64,000 nucleotides of DNA from Mycobacterium sp. 3519A (GCF_900240945.1 NZ_OESG01000014.1:2696734-2760733), one strand, 5' to 3'. Positions 17,804 to 28,227 are shown, counted from the first letter of the stretch. The notes: generated by a model not told the origin, from the letters alone. Numbers and translations: made by a program.

Positions 17804-18601
17804 ATGCCAGCCACACCCCGGTCGGAGACGGTAACTCGCATGGAAGACGGCGGACGCTGGCGTTATGGGAATAAGAACAGCGATGAGCGCGTTCCCGTGC
17901 ACATCGAGCCGTCGATGACCGGTGACGGCTGTGAACAGGAGGATCTGACGACCACCGTTTCGAACGCCCCCGCGGCTCCGGTGTCCATGGCGCACCTCGA
18001 GCAGTACACGGACGGCGATTGGGTAGAGCCGTCCGACGAGTTGACCGGTACCGCTGTCTTCGACGCCACCGGCGACAAGACCACGATGCCGTCCTGGGAC
18101 GAGCTCGTGCGTCAGCACGCCGACCGGGTATACCGGCTGGCCTACCGGTTGTCGGGCAATCAGCACGACGCCGAGGACCTGACCCAGGAGACCTTCATCC
18201 GGGTGTTCCGGTCGGTGCAGAACTATCAGCCGGGCACGTTCGAAGGCTGGTTGCACCGCATCACGACCAACCTGTTCCTGGACATGGTCCGCAGGCGCGG
18301 CCGCATCCGCATGGAGGCGCTGCCCGAGGACTACGACCGGGTGCCCGCCGACGAGCCCAACCCCGAGCAGATCTACCACGATTCGCGGCTGGGCCCCGAC
18401 CTGCAGGCCGCACTCGATTCCCTGCCGCCGGAGTTCCGCGCCGCGGTGGTGTTGTGCGACATCGAAGGTCTGTCCTACGAGGAAATCGGCGCCACGTTGG
18501 GCGTCAAGCTCGGTACCGTGCGCAGCCGGATCCACCGCGGTCGTCAGGCGCTGCGCGACTATCTGGCCAGTCACTCCGCCGACACGGCCAAGACGGCCTG
18601 A
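17804..18601 (+). CDS. sigE: ECF RNA polymerase sigma factor SigE
   Basis: The 265-residue sigma factor directs the response to surface stress, heat and detergents. Region 2 ([20 protein letters not shown] through [13 protein letters not shown], about residues 103-140) and region 4 ([20 protein letters not shown] and [18 protein letters not shown], about residues 206-250) are nearly identical to Rv1221. The N-terminus is variable in the family and several translation starts are known in M. tuberculosis. Here ATG at 17804 and ATG at 17840 (253 residues) are both possible. It is followed by its anti-sigma gene. Confidence 0.93.
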   Translation: MPATPRSETVTRMEDGGRWRYGNKNSDERVPVHIEPSMTGDGCEQEDLTTTVSNAPAAPVSMAHLEQYTDGDWVEPSDELTGTAVFDATGDKTTMPSWDELVRQHADRVYRLAYRLSGNQHDAEDLTQETFIRVFRSVQNYQPGTFEGWLHRITTNLFLDMVRRRGRIRMEALPEDYDRVPADEPNPEQIYHDSRLGPDLQAALDSLPPEFRAAVVLCDIEGLSYEEIGATLGVKLGTVRSRIHRGRQALRDYLASHSADTAKTA

Positions 18602-18689
18602 CCGTTGGCACGTGTGGCCCACAGGCTGCCGCGCTACATTCAAATCAGGTCCGTTGATGCGGCATGACCATATGAGAGGAGCTGGGGCG

Positions 18690-19085
18690 ATGGTCGACCC
18701 GGGACACGTGTTCCGCAGAGCATTCTCCTGGCTGCCCTCCCAGTTCGCGTCGCAGAGCGACGCGCCGGTCGGGCCGCGCCAGTTCGGGTCGACCGAACAC
18801 CTGTCGATCGAGGCCGTCGCGGCGTTCGTCGACGGCGAGCTTCGGATGACCGCCCATCTGCGCGCGGCGCACCACCTGTCGCTGTGTCAGCAGTGCGCAG
18901 CCGAGGTCGAGGCGCAGCGGCAGGCCCGCGCGGCGTTGCGTGACTCGGGGTCGATCGTCGTGCCGAGCTCTCTTCTCGGCATGTTGTCCCAGATCCCGCA
19001 CCACGCTCCGGTCGAGCCGCCGGAGGAGCCAGACCAGCCTCAGTTCGCTGACGGCACCCCGCGGTATCGGCGTAAACGCCGGTAG
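18690..19085 (+). CDS. rseA: Anti-sigma-E factor RseA
   Basis: The 131-residue protein contains FRRAFSWLPSQFASQSDAPV, the helix EHLSIEAVAAFVDGELRM and the zinc anti-sigma motif HHLSLCQQCAAEVEAQ (His-x3-Cys-x2-Cys) near residue 65-75. It binds SigE; in mycobacteria it is released by PknB phosphorylation and ClpC1P2 proteolysis or by thiol oxidation. I chose the ATG at 18690 because AGAGGAG at 18675-18681 precedes it and the family begins with M-DPG. It lacks a membrane helix, so it is cytoplasmic. Confidence 0.9.
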   Translation: MVDPGHVFRRAFSWLPSQFASQSDAPVGPRQFGSTEHLSIEAVAAFVDGELRMTAHLRAAHHLSLCQQCAAEVEAQRQARAALRDSGSIVVPSSLLGMLSQIPHHAPVEPPEEPDQPQFADGTPRYRRKRR

Positions 19086-19102
19086 GGTGATTTGCAAAAT
19101 GA

Positions 19103-20649
<1,547 letters not shown>

Positions 20650-20650
<1 letters not shown>

Positions 20651-21048
20651 TGTTCGCGAACATCGGCTGGGGCGAGATGCTGGTCCTGGTGATCGCCGGG
20701 CTGGTGATCCTGGGACCCGAGCGGCTACCCGGTGCCATCCGCTGGACGACGGGCGCGCTGCGGCAGGCCCGCGACTACATCAGCGGTGCCACCAGCCAAC
20801 TGCGCGACGACCTCGGCCCTGAGTTCGAGGATCTGCGCGAACCGCTCAGCGAGCTTTCCAAGCTGCGGGGCATGACACCGCGGGCCGCGCTGACGAAACA
20901 CCTTCTCGACGGCGATGATTCGATCTTCACGGGTAAGTTCGACGCATCCGAGCCACCGGCGGAGAAGCCGCTGTCGGCGCCCGCGCCTCAGCCGGTCGCG
21001 AAGCCCGAGCCGCCTGCCACGACACCGTTCGACGCCGACGCCACTTAA
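20650..21048 (+). CDS. tatB: Sec-independent protein translocase subunit TatB
   Basis: The 132-residue protein starts [20 protein letters not shown], one membrane helix followed by the [19 protein letters not shown] amphipathic helix typical of TatB; the C-terminal third is Pro/Ala-rich and disordered. It works with TatA and TatC in export of folded twin-arginine proteins such as the phosphoesterase at 55.5 kb. The ATG overlaps the htrA stop (TGATG), so translation is coupled. It converges on mrp with 10 bp between. Confidence 0.93.
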
Positions 21049-21058
21049 GTTCGAGGCG

Positions 21059-22204
21059 CTACCGCCCTGCGGGGTCCAGCCCCAGCGACATGCCTGCCAG
21101 CCCACGCTTGCGGCTGGACAGCGCGTCAGCGATCTTGCGAAGCTCCTTGCCCGCCGCCGAATCCGGCGCCGACAACACCAGCGGCACCCCGGCATCACCG
21201 GCGGAAACCAGCGCCGGGTCGAGCGGAACCTGGCCCAGCAGAGGCACATCCGCGCCGACCGACCGGGACAGACTCTCGGCCACCTGCTTGCCGCCGCCCT
21301 CGCCGAAGATCTGCATGGTCGTGCCGTCGGGCATCAGCAGTCCGGACATGTTCTCGACCACGCCGGCGATCCGTTGTTTGGTCTGCAGCGCGATCGCGCC
21401 CGCCCGTTCGGCCACCTCGGCGGCCGCCAACTGCGGGGTCGTCACGACCAGGATGTCGGCGCCCGGGATCAGCTGCGCCACCGAGATCGCGATGTCACCG
21501 GTACCGGGCGGCAAGTCGAGCAGCAGCACGTCGAGGTCGCCCCAGTACACGTCGGCCAGGAACTGCTGCAGCGCGCGGTGCAGCATCGGCCCGCGCCACA
21601 CCACCGGGGTGTTGCCCTGGGTGAACATCGCGATCGAGATGACCCGCACATCGTGGGCGACCGGCGGGAGGATCATCGACTCGACCTGTGTCGGCCGGTC
21701 GGTGGTGCCCATCATCCGCGGCACCGAATGCCCGTAGATGTCGGCGTCCAGCACGCCGACGGACAATCCGCGCGCGGCCATCGCGGCGGCCAGGTTGACC
21801 GTGACGCTGGACTTGCCGACACCGCCCTTGCCCGACGCCACGGCGTACACCCGGGTCAGTGAGCCCGGTTGCGCGAACGGGATCACCGGTTCGCGGGCGT
21901 CGCCGCGCAACTGCTTGCGCAGTTCGGTGCGCTGCTCGTCGTTCATCACGTCGAGGCTGACCTTGACGGCGCCGGTGCCAGGCACGTCGGCGACCGCCCG
22001 GCTGACCCGCTCGGAGATCTCCGTCTTCTTCGGGCAGGCCGCGGTGGTCAGGTAGACCTCGACATGAACCGCTCCGTCGGGCTCGACGGTGACGCTCTTG
22101 ACCATGCCGAGTTCGGTGATCGGCCGACGCAGTTCCGGGTCGATCACCTTGGTCAGTGCGGCGCGGATCGCCGCTTCAAGCTCTGGGGGAGATGCAGACA
22201 TCAC
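21059..22204 (-). CDS. mrp: Mrp/NBP35-family ATP-binding protein, iron-sulfur carrier (ApbC-like)
   Basis: The 381-residue protein joins an N-terminal MIP18/DUF59 domain (AIRAALTKVIDPELRRPITE) to a P-loop ATPase with the deviant Walker A SGKGGVGKSSV near residue 125 and DVLLLDLPPGTGD. Family members carry and transfer Fe-S clusters. The CxxC found after the NMS motif in E. coli Mrp is absent: the segment reads VENMSGLLMPDGTTMQIFGE. The M. tuberculosis protein also lacks it as I recall, so cluster binding must differ. It lies 8 bp after the transglycosylase gene. Confidence 0.9.
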   Translation of the reverse strand: MMSASPPELEAAIRAALTKVIDPELRRPITELGMVKSVTVEPDGAVHVEVYLTTAACPKKTEISERVSRAVADVPGTGAVKVSLDVMNDEQRTELRKQLRGDAREPVIPFAQPGSLTRVYAVASGKGGVGKSSVTVNLAAAMAARGLSVGVLDADIYGHSVPRMMGTTDRPTQVESMILPPVAHDVRVISIAMFTQGNTPVVWRGPMLHRALQQFLADVYWGDLDVLLLDLPPGTGDIAISVAQLIPGADILVVTTPQLAAAEVAERAGAIALQTKQRIAGVVENMSGLLMPDGTTMQIFGEGGGKQVAESLSRSVGADVPLLGQVPLDPALVSAGDAGVPLVLSAPDSAAGKELRKIADALSSRKRGLAGMSLGLDPAGR

Positions 22205-22212
22205 CGTCGAGT

Positions 22213-23568
22213 CTAGGCCGACTGGAGGGCGTCCCTAACCAACCGGTCCCGGCACGGGTCCGGGCGCGGGCCCCGGTGCCTGCGGTAGTACCGGGGCCTC
22301 GGCAGGCGGCGGCCCCGGCGCAGGACCGGGCGCGGGGCCGGGGGCGGGCGGGCCTGCGGTAGCAGCATCTGAGCGTCACCCGGTGCCGGTGCGACGCTGG
22401 GCGCCGGTGCCGCCGGGGTGATGCAGAAGACCGCGCATTCGGCGGGCCGCTGCTGTTCCTGCGGCGCAGCCGGCTGCTGCATCCAGGGCGGCAGCCACGG
22501 CGGCGGGGCGGGCTGCTGCGGCTCCGGCTGGTGCGGCGCCACCAGCGGCGCAGGCCCCGGCAGCGGGCCAAGCACCTGACCCGGGAACAGTTGGCTAGCG
22601 ACGTCGCCGCGGCCCATCATCGGGATCAGCGCCAGCGGGTCGTTGGCGGGCAGGCCCAGCGCGTTGGCTGGCAGCCCGGGGCCGAGGCCCTCGTAGTTGT
22701 CCAGGTGGGCGTCGCCGAGCGGCGGCACCGGCCCGGTGATCGGCGGCAGATCCACCGGCACCACACCGGTCGCGTAGGCCGCGGCCCAGCCCAGCACGTT
22801 GCGGGCATAGGCGATCGAGTTGTTGTAGCGAAGGATCGCCGACATCACCTGGCTGGGGTCGCGCAGATTCAGCCCGCCGCTGCACAGGTAACGGGCCGCC
22901 GCCAGCGAGGCGTCGTAGACGTTCTGCACGTCGGCCTTGCCGTCACCGTCGCCGTCGCTGGCGTAGCGCGACCACGTGCCGGGCAGGAACTGCATCGGGC
23001 CCATCGCCCGCGCGTAGGTGACCCGGTTGGCGGTGCGGCTCTGCACGATGACTTCGTTGCCGGGCAGCGTGCCGTCCAGCGTGGGTCCGTAGATGGGCTG
23101 CACGGCGGTGCCGCGCGAATCGGTGGCCCCGCCGTTGGCGTGCAGCGACTCGATGCGTCCGATGCCCGCCAACAGGTTCCAGCTCACGCCACACCTGGGG
23201 TCGGCGGCCGCCATCATCCGCTCCGCGTTGCGGTACGCCGACAGCGCGACCGCCGGAATGCGAAGTGCCCCAGGAGAATTCACCACCGCCGACGGCGGGG
23301 GAGCGGAGATCGTGGTCGCCGCGATGTGAAACGCCGTCGGACTCTTCTTGACCGCGACGACGGACGCACCATCGTGGTGGGTCGCCGAAGACGAGACGGC
23401 GGCCAGTGGTGTCACCGCGGAGTCGCGGATCGGTGTCGGTGCGGACGCGCCGACGGCGCCGGCGAGGATCAGCGGGGCGAGGATGACAACACCGAAGGCA
23501 GGTTTGCCCACGAGTCGCCGTGCTCGGCGCCGCGCTGCGTCAACGGCGGCTCGACCCCCTATGTGCAC
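22213..23568 (-). CDS. Secreted lytic transglycosylase-like protein (Rv1230c-like), probable C-terminal frameshift
   Basis: The 451-residue frame has an N-terminal hydrophobic signal (FGVVILAPLILAGAVGASAP) and a transglycosylase domain from about residue 110. The domain carries the catalytic Glu in LLAGIGRIESLHANGG and then RAMGPMQFLPGTWSRYASDG and DASLAAARYLCSGG. The C-terminus is Pro-rich and disordered. Near 22335-22353 the frame turns from Pro/Ala repeats to an Arg-rich stretch, while the neighbouring frame continues with PAPGPAPGPAPGPP-type repeats to a stop at 22235-22237. A one-base loss in the C-rich run would explain this. The domain itself is unaffected. The GTG start is tentative. 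Confidence 0.82.
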   Translation of the reverse strand: MHIGGRAAVDAARRRARRLVGKPAFGVVILAPLILAGAVGASAPTPIRDSAVTPLAAVSSSATHHDGASVVAVKKSPTAFHIAATTISAPPPSAVVNSPGALRIPAVALSAYRNAERMMAAADPRCGVSWNLLAGIGRIESLHANGGATDSRGTAVQPIYGPTLDGTLPGNEVIVQSRTANRVTYARAMGPMQFLPGTWSRYASDGDGDGKADVQNVYDASLAAARYLCSGGLNLRDPSQVMSAILRYNNSIAYARNVLGWAAAYATGVVPVDLPPITGPVPPLGDAHLDNYEGLGPGLPANALGLPANDPLALIPMMGRGDVASQLFPGQVLGPLPGPAPLVAPHQPEPQQPAPPPWLPPWMQQPAAPQEQQRPAECAVFCITPAAPAPSVAPAPGDAQMLLPQARPPPAPRPVLRRGRRLPRPRYYRRHRGPRPDPCRDRLVRDALQSA

Positions 23569-23655
23569 TCAACCGTCCTAAGTGTGCGGTGAATGGTGAA
23601 CCAAGTCACCATACCTACTCTGGTTTCGGCCGTTGCAGCAATGGCGATACCCGGC

Positions 23656-24207
23656 TCAGCCAGGTCGTTTGGCCCGCCGATCCGAGCCGTCCGATTCGGT
23701 CGTCGCTGCCCCGTCCGAAGGCGGGTGCGGGGAGTGTAGATCGGCCAGCAATTCGCGCAATTCTTCGAGTTCGCGGCGCAGGTAGTCGCGGGTCGCCACC
23801 TCGCCGACGGCCAGGCGCAGTGCGGCCAGTTCGCGGGCCAGATATTCGGTGTCGGCCTTGGTTTGTTCGGCGCGCCGCCGGTCTTCTTCCAACGCCACCC
23901 GGTCGCGGTTCTCCTGGCGGTTCTGCGCCAGCAGGATCAACGGCGCCGCGTATGCCGCCTGCGTGGAAAACGCGAGGTTGAGCAGGATGAACGGATACGG
24001 GTCCCATCGCAGGCTGACGGCGAACAGGTTCAGACTGATCCAGATCACCACGATGATGGTCTGCCAGGCCAGGAAGCGCCCGGTGCCGAGGAAACGGGCG
24101 ATCGATTCGCTGAATTGGCCGACGGCTTCGGCGTCGACGCTGAGCGAGAAGCTGCGACGCGACGTGCGCGGCGTGTCCAGCCGCTGACGCGCCGAGGGCT
24201 CGCTCAT
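23656..24207 (-). CDS. DUF1003 family membrane protein (Rv1231c-like)
   Basis: The 183-residue protein has two membrane helices (about residues 43-62 and 73-95) with the DUF1003 signature FLGTGRFLAWQTIIVVIWIS, WDPYPFILLNLAFSTQAAYA and PLILLAQNRQENRDR. A charged coiled-coil-like tail follows (residues 105-165). The function is unknown. Its ATG overlaps the stop of the upstream MgtE-like gene by 4 bp, so the two proteins probably work together, perhaps in divalent cation handling. Confidence 0.85.
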   Translation of the reverse strand: MSEPSARQRLDTPRTSRRSFSLSVDAEAVGQFSESIARFLGTGRFLAWQTIIVVIWISLNLFAVSLRWDPYPFILLNLAFSTQAAYAAPLILLAQNRQENRDRVALEEDRRRAEQTKADTEYLARELAALRLAVGEVATRDYLRRELEELRELLADLHSPHPPSDGAATTESDGSDRRAKRPG

Positions 24208-25526
24208 GAGGATCCTTCCGGAGCCGCTCGGCCGGCGACATCGGAACCGGCGCTGGATAGTTCAGGTTCTTCGCGTTCCCGCCAGTCGTCGGGCAGCAGA
24301 TGGTCGAGGACGTCGTCGACGGACACCGCGCCCAGCAGGTGGTTCTCCTCGTCGACAACCGGACCGCAGACCAGATTGTAGGCAGCGAAATACCGGGTCA
24401 CCGCTGCGAGCGGGTCTGCAGGGCTCAAGCTCGGCAGATCGGTGTCGACGATGCCGCTGACCAGCACCGCAGGCGGCTCACGCAATAACCGCTGCAGGTG
24501 CACGCAGCCCAGATAGTGTCCGGTCGGCGTAGCCGTCGGCGGGCGGGTGACGAACACCAGCGACGCCACCGCGGGGGTCAGATCGGGATCGCGGACCCGG
24601 GCCAGCGCCTCGGCCACCGTGGTGTCGGGTGCGAGCACCACCGGCTCGGACGTCATCAGGCCGCCCGCGGTGTCGGGCGAGTGGCTGAGCAGCCGTCGCA
24701 CGTCCTCGGAGTCCTCGGGATCCATCCGGCGCAGGAACTGTTCGGCGTCGGCAGGCGTCATCGTGCCGAGCAGGTCGGCGGCGTCGTCGGGATCCATCGC
24801 CTCGAGCACGTCGGCGGCGCGCTCGGCCTCCAGCTTGCGCAGCACGTCGGCCTGCTCGTCCTCGGGCAACTCCTGCAGCACGTCGGCCAGCCGCTCGTCG
24901 TCGAGCGCCTTGACCACCTCCAACCGGCGCTTGGCGGGCAGCTCGCGCAGCGCTTCGGCAACCTCGATGGGGCGCTGGCCCTCGAACTGTTCGAGCAGCT
25001 GTCCGACGCCCTGGTCGGGCATCGCGAGCCCGGACGGCGTCAGCCCGTGCACCCGGTTCCAATCGACGATGGAAACGTTGCTACGGCGGCCGAGCCTGCG
25101 TTGCGGGCGCACCGCGACTCTGGTCACCACCCAGTCCCTGGTGCGGGTCTGCTCGATGCCGAGATCGACCACCACGACGTCGATTCCGCTCAGCTCGGGT
25201 AGATCGGGGTCGTCGACGCGGACCCGGGTCTCGATCACCTCGCCGAGCACGAGCACCTCGTTGGGGCGTTTGGAGAACCGGCGCAGCGAGACATTGCCCG
25301 TCGCGAGGGTGACGGCGCTGGGCTCGATGGCCGTCACGCGCAGTATCGGAACGAAAATCCTTCGGCGAGTGAGCAATTCGACGACAAGACCGAGCACCCG
25401 CGGCTGATGACCCGCGACACCGATGCTGATCACCAGGTCGCGCACGCGGCCGATGGACTCGCCGTCCGGGCCGAGCACCACCATCCCCGCGAGCCGTGCC
25501 GCGTACACCCTGTTGACCGCCGCCAT
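24204..25526 (-). CDS. PRC-barrel / MgtE N-domain / CBS-domain protein without membrane part (Rv1232c-like)
   Basis: The 440-residue protein has a PRC-barrel-like start (LAGMVVLGPDGESIGRVRDL), an MgtE N-terminal superhelix with repeated ALRELPAKRRLEVVKALDDE-type helices (residues 175-280), and two CBS motifs (MTSEPVVLAPDTTVAEALAR; LLGAVSVDDVLDHLLPDDW). The transmembrane magnesium channel of true MgtE is missing, so it looks like a soluble sensor or partner. The ATG at 25524-25526 lies 8 nt after TACTCT on the minus strand, a leaderless arrangement. The following DUF1003 gene is coupled. Confidence 0.83.
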   Translation of the reverse strand: MAAVNRVYAARLAGMVVLGPDGESIGRVRDLVISIGVAGHQPRVLGLVVELLTRRRIFVPILRVTAIEPSAVTLATGNVSLRRFSKRPNEVLVLGEVIETRVRVDDPDLPELSGIDVVVVDLGIEQTRTRDWVVTRVAVRPQRRLGRRSNVSIVDWNRVHGLTPSGLAMPDQGVGQLLEQFEGQRPIEVAEALRELPAKRRLEVVKALDDERLADVLQELPEDEQADVLRKLEAERAADVLEAMDPDDAADLLGTMTPADAEQFLRRMDPEDSEDVRRLLSHSPDTAGGLMTSEPVVLAPDTTVAEALARVRDPDLTPAVASLVFVTRPPTATPTGHYLGCVHLQRLLREPPAVLVSGIVDTDLPSLSPADPLAAVTRYFAAYNLVCGPVVDEENHLLGAVSVDDVLDHLLPDDWREREEPELSSAGSDVAGRAAPEGSS

Positions 25527-25552
25527 GTCTGTAGAGAGTAGAGAGTGTCCTT

Positions 25553-26509
25553 GTGGAAAACGCGTATCGACCCCGTCGAACCTGTCTTTCGGTGCCGGGC
25601 AGCAACCCCAAGATGATCGACAAGGCAAAGACCCTGCCCGCCGATGAGGTGTTCCTCGATCTGGAAGACGCCGTCGCACCCGACGCGAAGGCGCAGGCGC
25701 GCACCCAGGTGGCCGTCGCCCTCGCCGAACCGGGATGGGCGGGCCAACTGCGCGGCGTGCGGGTCAACGACTGGACCACGCCGTGGACCTACGCCGACAT
25801 CATCGAGGTGGTTTCGACCGCGGGCGCGTCACTCGACATCGTCGTGCTGCCCAAGGTGACCGACGTTTCACACATCCACGCCCTCGACCTCCTGCTGACC
25901 CAACTCGAGACCACTCACGGACTTCCGTTGGGCCGCATTGGAATTGAGGCACAGATCGAAAACGCGCAGGGGCTGACCAACATTGACCCCATCGCGGCGG
26001 GTCCCCGCATGCAGGCGCTGATCCTCGGGCCCGCCGACATGGCGGCCAGCCTCAACATGCGCACGCTGGAAGTCGGTGAGCAGCCGGAAGGTTACGACGT
26101 CGGCGACGCACATCACCATGTGCTGATGCGGATTCTGATCGCGGCCCGCACCCATGGTGTGCTCGCGATCGACGGCCCGTATCTGAAGCTGCGCGACGTC
26201 GGCGGTTTCCGTCGGGTCGCGGGGCGGTCGGCGGCATTGGGCTACGACGGCAAGTGGGTGCTGCACCCGGATCAGATCGCGGCGGGCAACGAGGTTTTCA
26301 GCCCGCGGCAGAAGGACTACGACCACGCCGAGTTGATCCTCGAGGCCTACGAATGGCACACGTCACGTGCGGGCGGGGCCCGCGGAGCGGCGATGCTCGG
26401 CGACGAGATGATCGACGAGGCCAGCCGCAAGATGGCGTTGGTGATCGCGGGCAAGGGCCGCGCCGCGGGTATGCAGCGCACCACCGAACCATTCCGGCCG
26501 CCGAGCTAG
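25553..26509 (+). CDS. CitE-like HpcH/HpaI aldolase family CoA-ester lyase
   Basis: The 318-residue TIM-barrel protein carries RRTCLSVPGSNPKMIDKAKT, the acidic VFLDLEDAVAPDAK that positions the metal, IGIEAQIENAQGL, and the C-terminal GYDGKWVLHPDQIAAGN. Relatives cleave malyl-, methylmalyl- or citramalyl-CoA, or hydrolyse malyl-CoA; the exact substrate cannot be told. The GTG start is only 26 bp from the divergent MgtE-like start, so the promoters must overlap. It has no counterpart that I recall at this place in M. tuberculosis. Confidence 0.85.
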   Translation: MENAYRPRRTCLSVPGSNPKMIDKAKTLPADEVFLDLEDAVAPDAKAQARTQVAVALAEPGWAGQLRGVRVNDWTTPWTYADIIEVVSTAGASLDIVVLPKVTDVSHIHALDLLLTQLETTHGLPLGRIGIEAQIENAQGLTNIDPIAAGPRMQALILGPADMAASLNMRTLEVGEQPEGYDVGDAHHHVLMRILIAARTHGVLAIDGPYLKLRDVGGFRRVAGRSAALGYDGKWVLHPDQIAAGNEVFSPRQKDYDHAELILEAYEWHTSRAGGARGAAMLGDEMIDEASRKMALVIAGKGRAAGMQRTTEPFRPPS

Positions 26510-26513
26510 CGCG

Positions 26514-26891
26514 TCACGGCGCCCACTGCCAGCCGCTGGCGTAGATGCTGATCGACAACAGCACGTAGAGCAGCCAGCCCGCGACGGCTAAGCCGCCGAT
26601 GATCGTGCCCACCAACGCCAGCACGTAGCCGTCCTGGCCGGTGCGTTTGGTTTCGCGCATGGCCACCACGCCCAGCACCAGGCCGACGATCGACGGCAGC
26701 CCGCAGCAGAACAGCCCGGCCAGCGACGTCACCAGCGAGCCGATCGCCTTGCTGTTGATGCCCGGCGGCCTGATCGGTCGATACGGGTCGTAGTAACCCG
26801 GATAACCCGGCGGCGGGTACACCGGCGGCGGCAACCCGTAATCCGCCGGATAGTCGACGGGCGGATTGGGATCCGGGTCGCTGGCCGTCAT
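26514..26891 (-). CDS. DUF4190-type small membrane protein with Pro/Tyr-rich N-terminus
   Basis: The 125-residue protein has a Pro/Tyr-rich cytoplasmic stretch (YPPPGYPGYYDPYRPIRPPG) and then two membrane helices (about residues 50-72 and 90-115) around VVAMRETKRTGQDG, the DUF4190 pattern. It lies 2 bp downstream of a second protein of the same type, so the pair probably arose by duplication and is co-transcribed. The function is unknown. Confidence 0.8.
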   Translation of the reverse strand: MTASDPDPNPPVDYPADYGLPPPVYPPPGYPGYYDPYRPIRPPGINSKAIGSLVTSLAGLFCCGLPSIVGLVLGVVAMRETKRTGQDGYVLALVGTIIGGLAVAGWLLYVLLSISIYASGWQWAP

Positions 26892-26893
26892 CG

Positions 26894-27592
26894 TCAGCTA
26901 CTGAACGCCACCACGAAGAAGATGAGGCCGACGACCAGCGACAGCGCTCCGATCGCGATACCGGCGACCGCGAAGCCGTGGCCCTGTTCGCCTGTCCGCT
27001 TGATCTGGTTCATCGCGACGATGCCCAGTGCGATGCCCGCGATGGAGCCGAGCCAGCACAGGAACCCGACCAGCGAGGCCACCAGCGACGCGATCGCCAG
27101 CGAGTTGGTTTTCGGCTGCGGAGGGCCGTAGGGCGAGTACTCGGGTGCCGGATAGCCCATCGGCGGCGGCCCGTAGCCAGGGGGCGGTGGGGGATAGCCG
27201 GGCACCTGGCCGCCGAACTGCGGTGCGCCGTACTGCGGCGGCGGGTATGACGGTGCGCCATAGCGGGCGGGGCCGGGGTAGGGCGGCGGCGGGTAGCCGG
27301 GTTGGGCGGCGTCGGGCGCCGGGTATGACGGAGGTTGTGGCGGTTCGGGCGGCGGGAAACCCGGGTAGCCGGGCTGCTGCGGATAGCTGGGCGTCTCGTA
27401 GACCGGGGGCGGGCTGTACGCGGGCGGCGGGGTGTAGCCGGATTGTTCGCTGGACTGCTCGCCGGATTGTGCGGTGTTCTCTCCGGACTGCTCGATCGAG
27501 GGCGCCTCGTAGCCGCCGGACGCCGGCTCCGACGCCTCGCCGCTGGAGTCGGATGATGCCGTTTGGCCTGCGTCCTCGCCCGGATTTGTCAT
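26894..27592 (-). CDS. DUF4190-type membrane protein with long Pro/Gly/Tyr-rich N-terminus
   Basis: The 232-residue protein has about 150 residues of low-complexity sequence (repeats of YPPP, GYPG and PPSYP) before two C-terminal helices with AIASLVASLVGFLCWLGSIA and MNQIKRTGEQGHGFAVAG, the DUF4190 motif. The ATG at 27590-27592 begins MTNPGEDAGQTASSDSSG; upstream in-frame sequence does not look coding. It is divergent from the Rv1234-like gene and followed by the shorter paralogue. The function is unknown. Confidence 0.78.
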   Translation of the reverse strand: MTNPGEDAGQTASSDSSGEASEPASGGYEAPSIEQSGENTAQSGEQSSEQSGYTPPPAYSPPPVYETPSYPQQPGYPGFPPPEPPQPPSYPAPDAAQPGYPPPPYPGPARYGAPSYPPPQYGAPQFGGQVPGYPPPPPGYGPPPMGYPAPEYSPYGPPQPKTNSLAIASLVASLVGFLCWLGSIAGIALGIVAMNQIKRTGEQGHGFAVAGIAIGALSLVVGLIFFVVAFSS

Positions 27593-27699
27593 GCTGATCA
27601 ACCTAGCGCAAGTACTGGGCACCAATGCGGCCGTCGTAGCGTTGATCCGGATGAGAAACGATACGCAAAACAGGCGCGCACAGAGGAGATGGAGCAGCG

Positions 27700-28227
27700 A
27701 TGACCAGCCCGTTTCAGCCAGGACAAGCCCCGGGCGCAACACCGGGCAGCGCAACTGCGGGGCGCGGTGGCCCGGCCCCTCTGCCCACCCCGCCGAAGGG
27801 GTGGCCCATCGGTTCGTACCCGACCTACGCCGAGGCTCAGCGCGCGGTCGACTACCTGTCCGACCAACAGTTCCCGGTGCAGCAGGTGACCATCGTCGGC
27901 GTCGACCTGATGCAGGTGGAACGTGTCACCGGCAGGCTGACCTGGCCGAAGGTGCTCGGCGGCGGTGTGCTCACCGGCGCGTGGCTGGGCCTGTTCATCG
28001 GCCTGATCCTCGGCTTCTTCAGCCCCAGCCCGTGGGGCGCGCTGGCCACCGGGCTCGTCGCCGGCGTGTTCTTCGGCCTGATCACCTCCGCCATCCCCTA
28101 TGCGATGGCGCGCGGCACAAGAGATTTCAGCTCGACCATGCAGCTGGTCGCCGGTCGCTACGACGTGCTCTGCGATCCGCAGAACGCCGAGCGTGGCCGG
28201 GATCTGCTGGCGCGCTTGACGATCTGA
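27700..28227 (+). CDS. General-stress-protein-17M-like membrane protein (Rv1234-like)
   Basis: The 175-residue protein has a Pro-rich start, a domain GWPIGSYPTYAEAQRAVDYL with FPVQQVTIVGVDLMQVERVT (GSP17M-like), and a glycine-rich double helix (GGGVLTGAWLGLFIGLILGF; GLVAGVFFGLITSAIPYAMA) at residues 88-130. The ATG has a strong AGAGGAGATGG ribosome-binding site. The function is unknown; a stress-related membrane role is inferred from the domain name only. Confidence 0.83.
   Translation: MTSPFQPGQAPGATPGSATAGRGGPAPLPTPPKGWPIGSYPTYAEAQRAVDYLSDQQFPVQQVTIVGVDLMQVERVTGRLTWPKVLGGGVLTGAWLGLFIGLILGFFSPSPWGALATGLVAGVFFGLITSAIPYAMARGTRDFSSTMQLVAGRYDVLCDPQNAERGRDLLARLTI

Noticed and set aside
22213..22354. 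Programmed ribosomal frameshifting in the transglycosylase tail
   Set aside because: There is no slippery heptamer or downstream pseudoknot that I can see, and both frames stop within 22 bp of each other; a simple indel or sequencing error is more likely.
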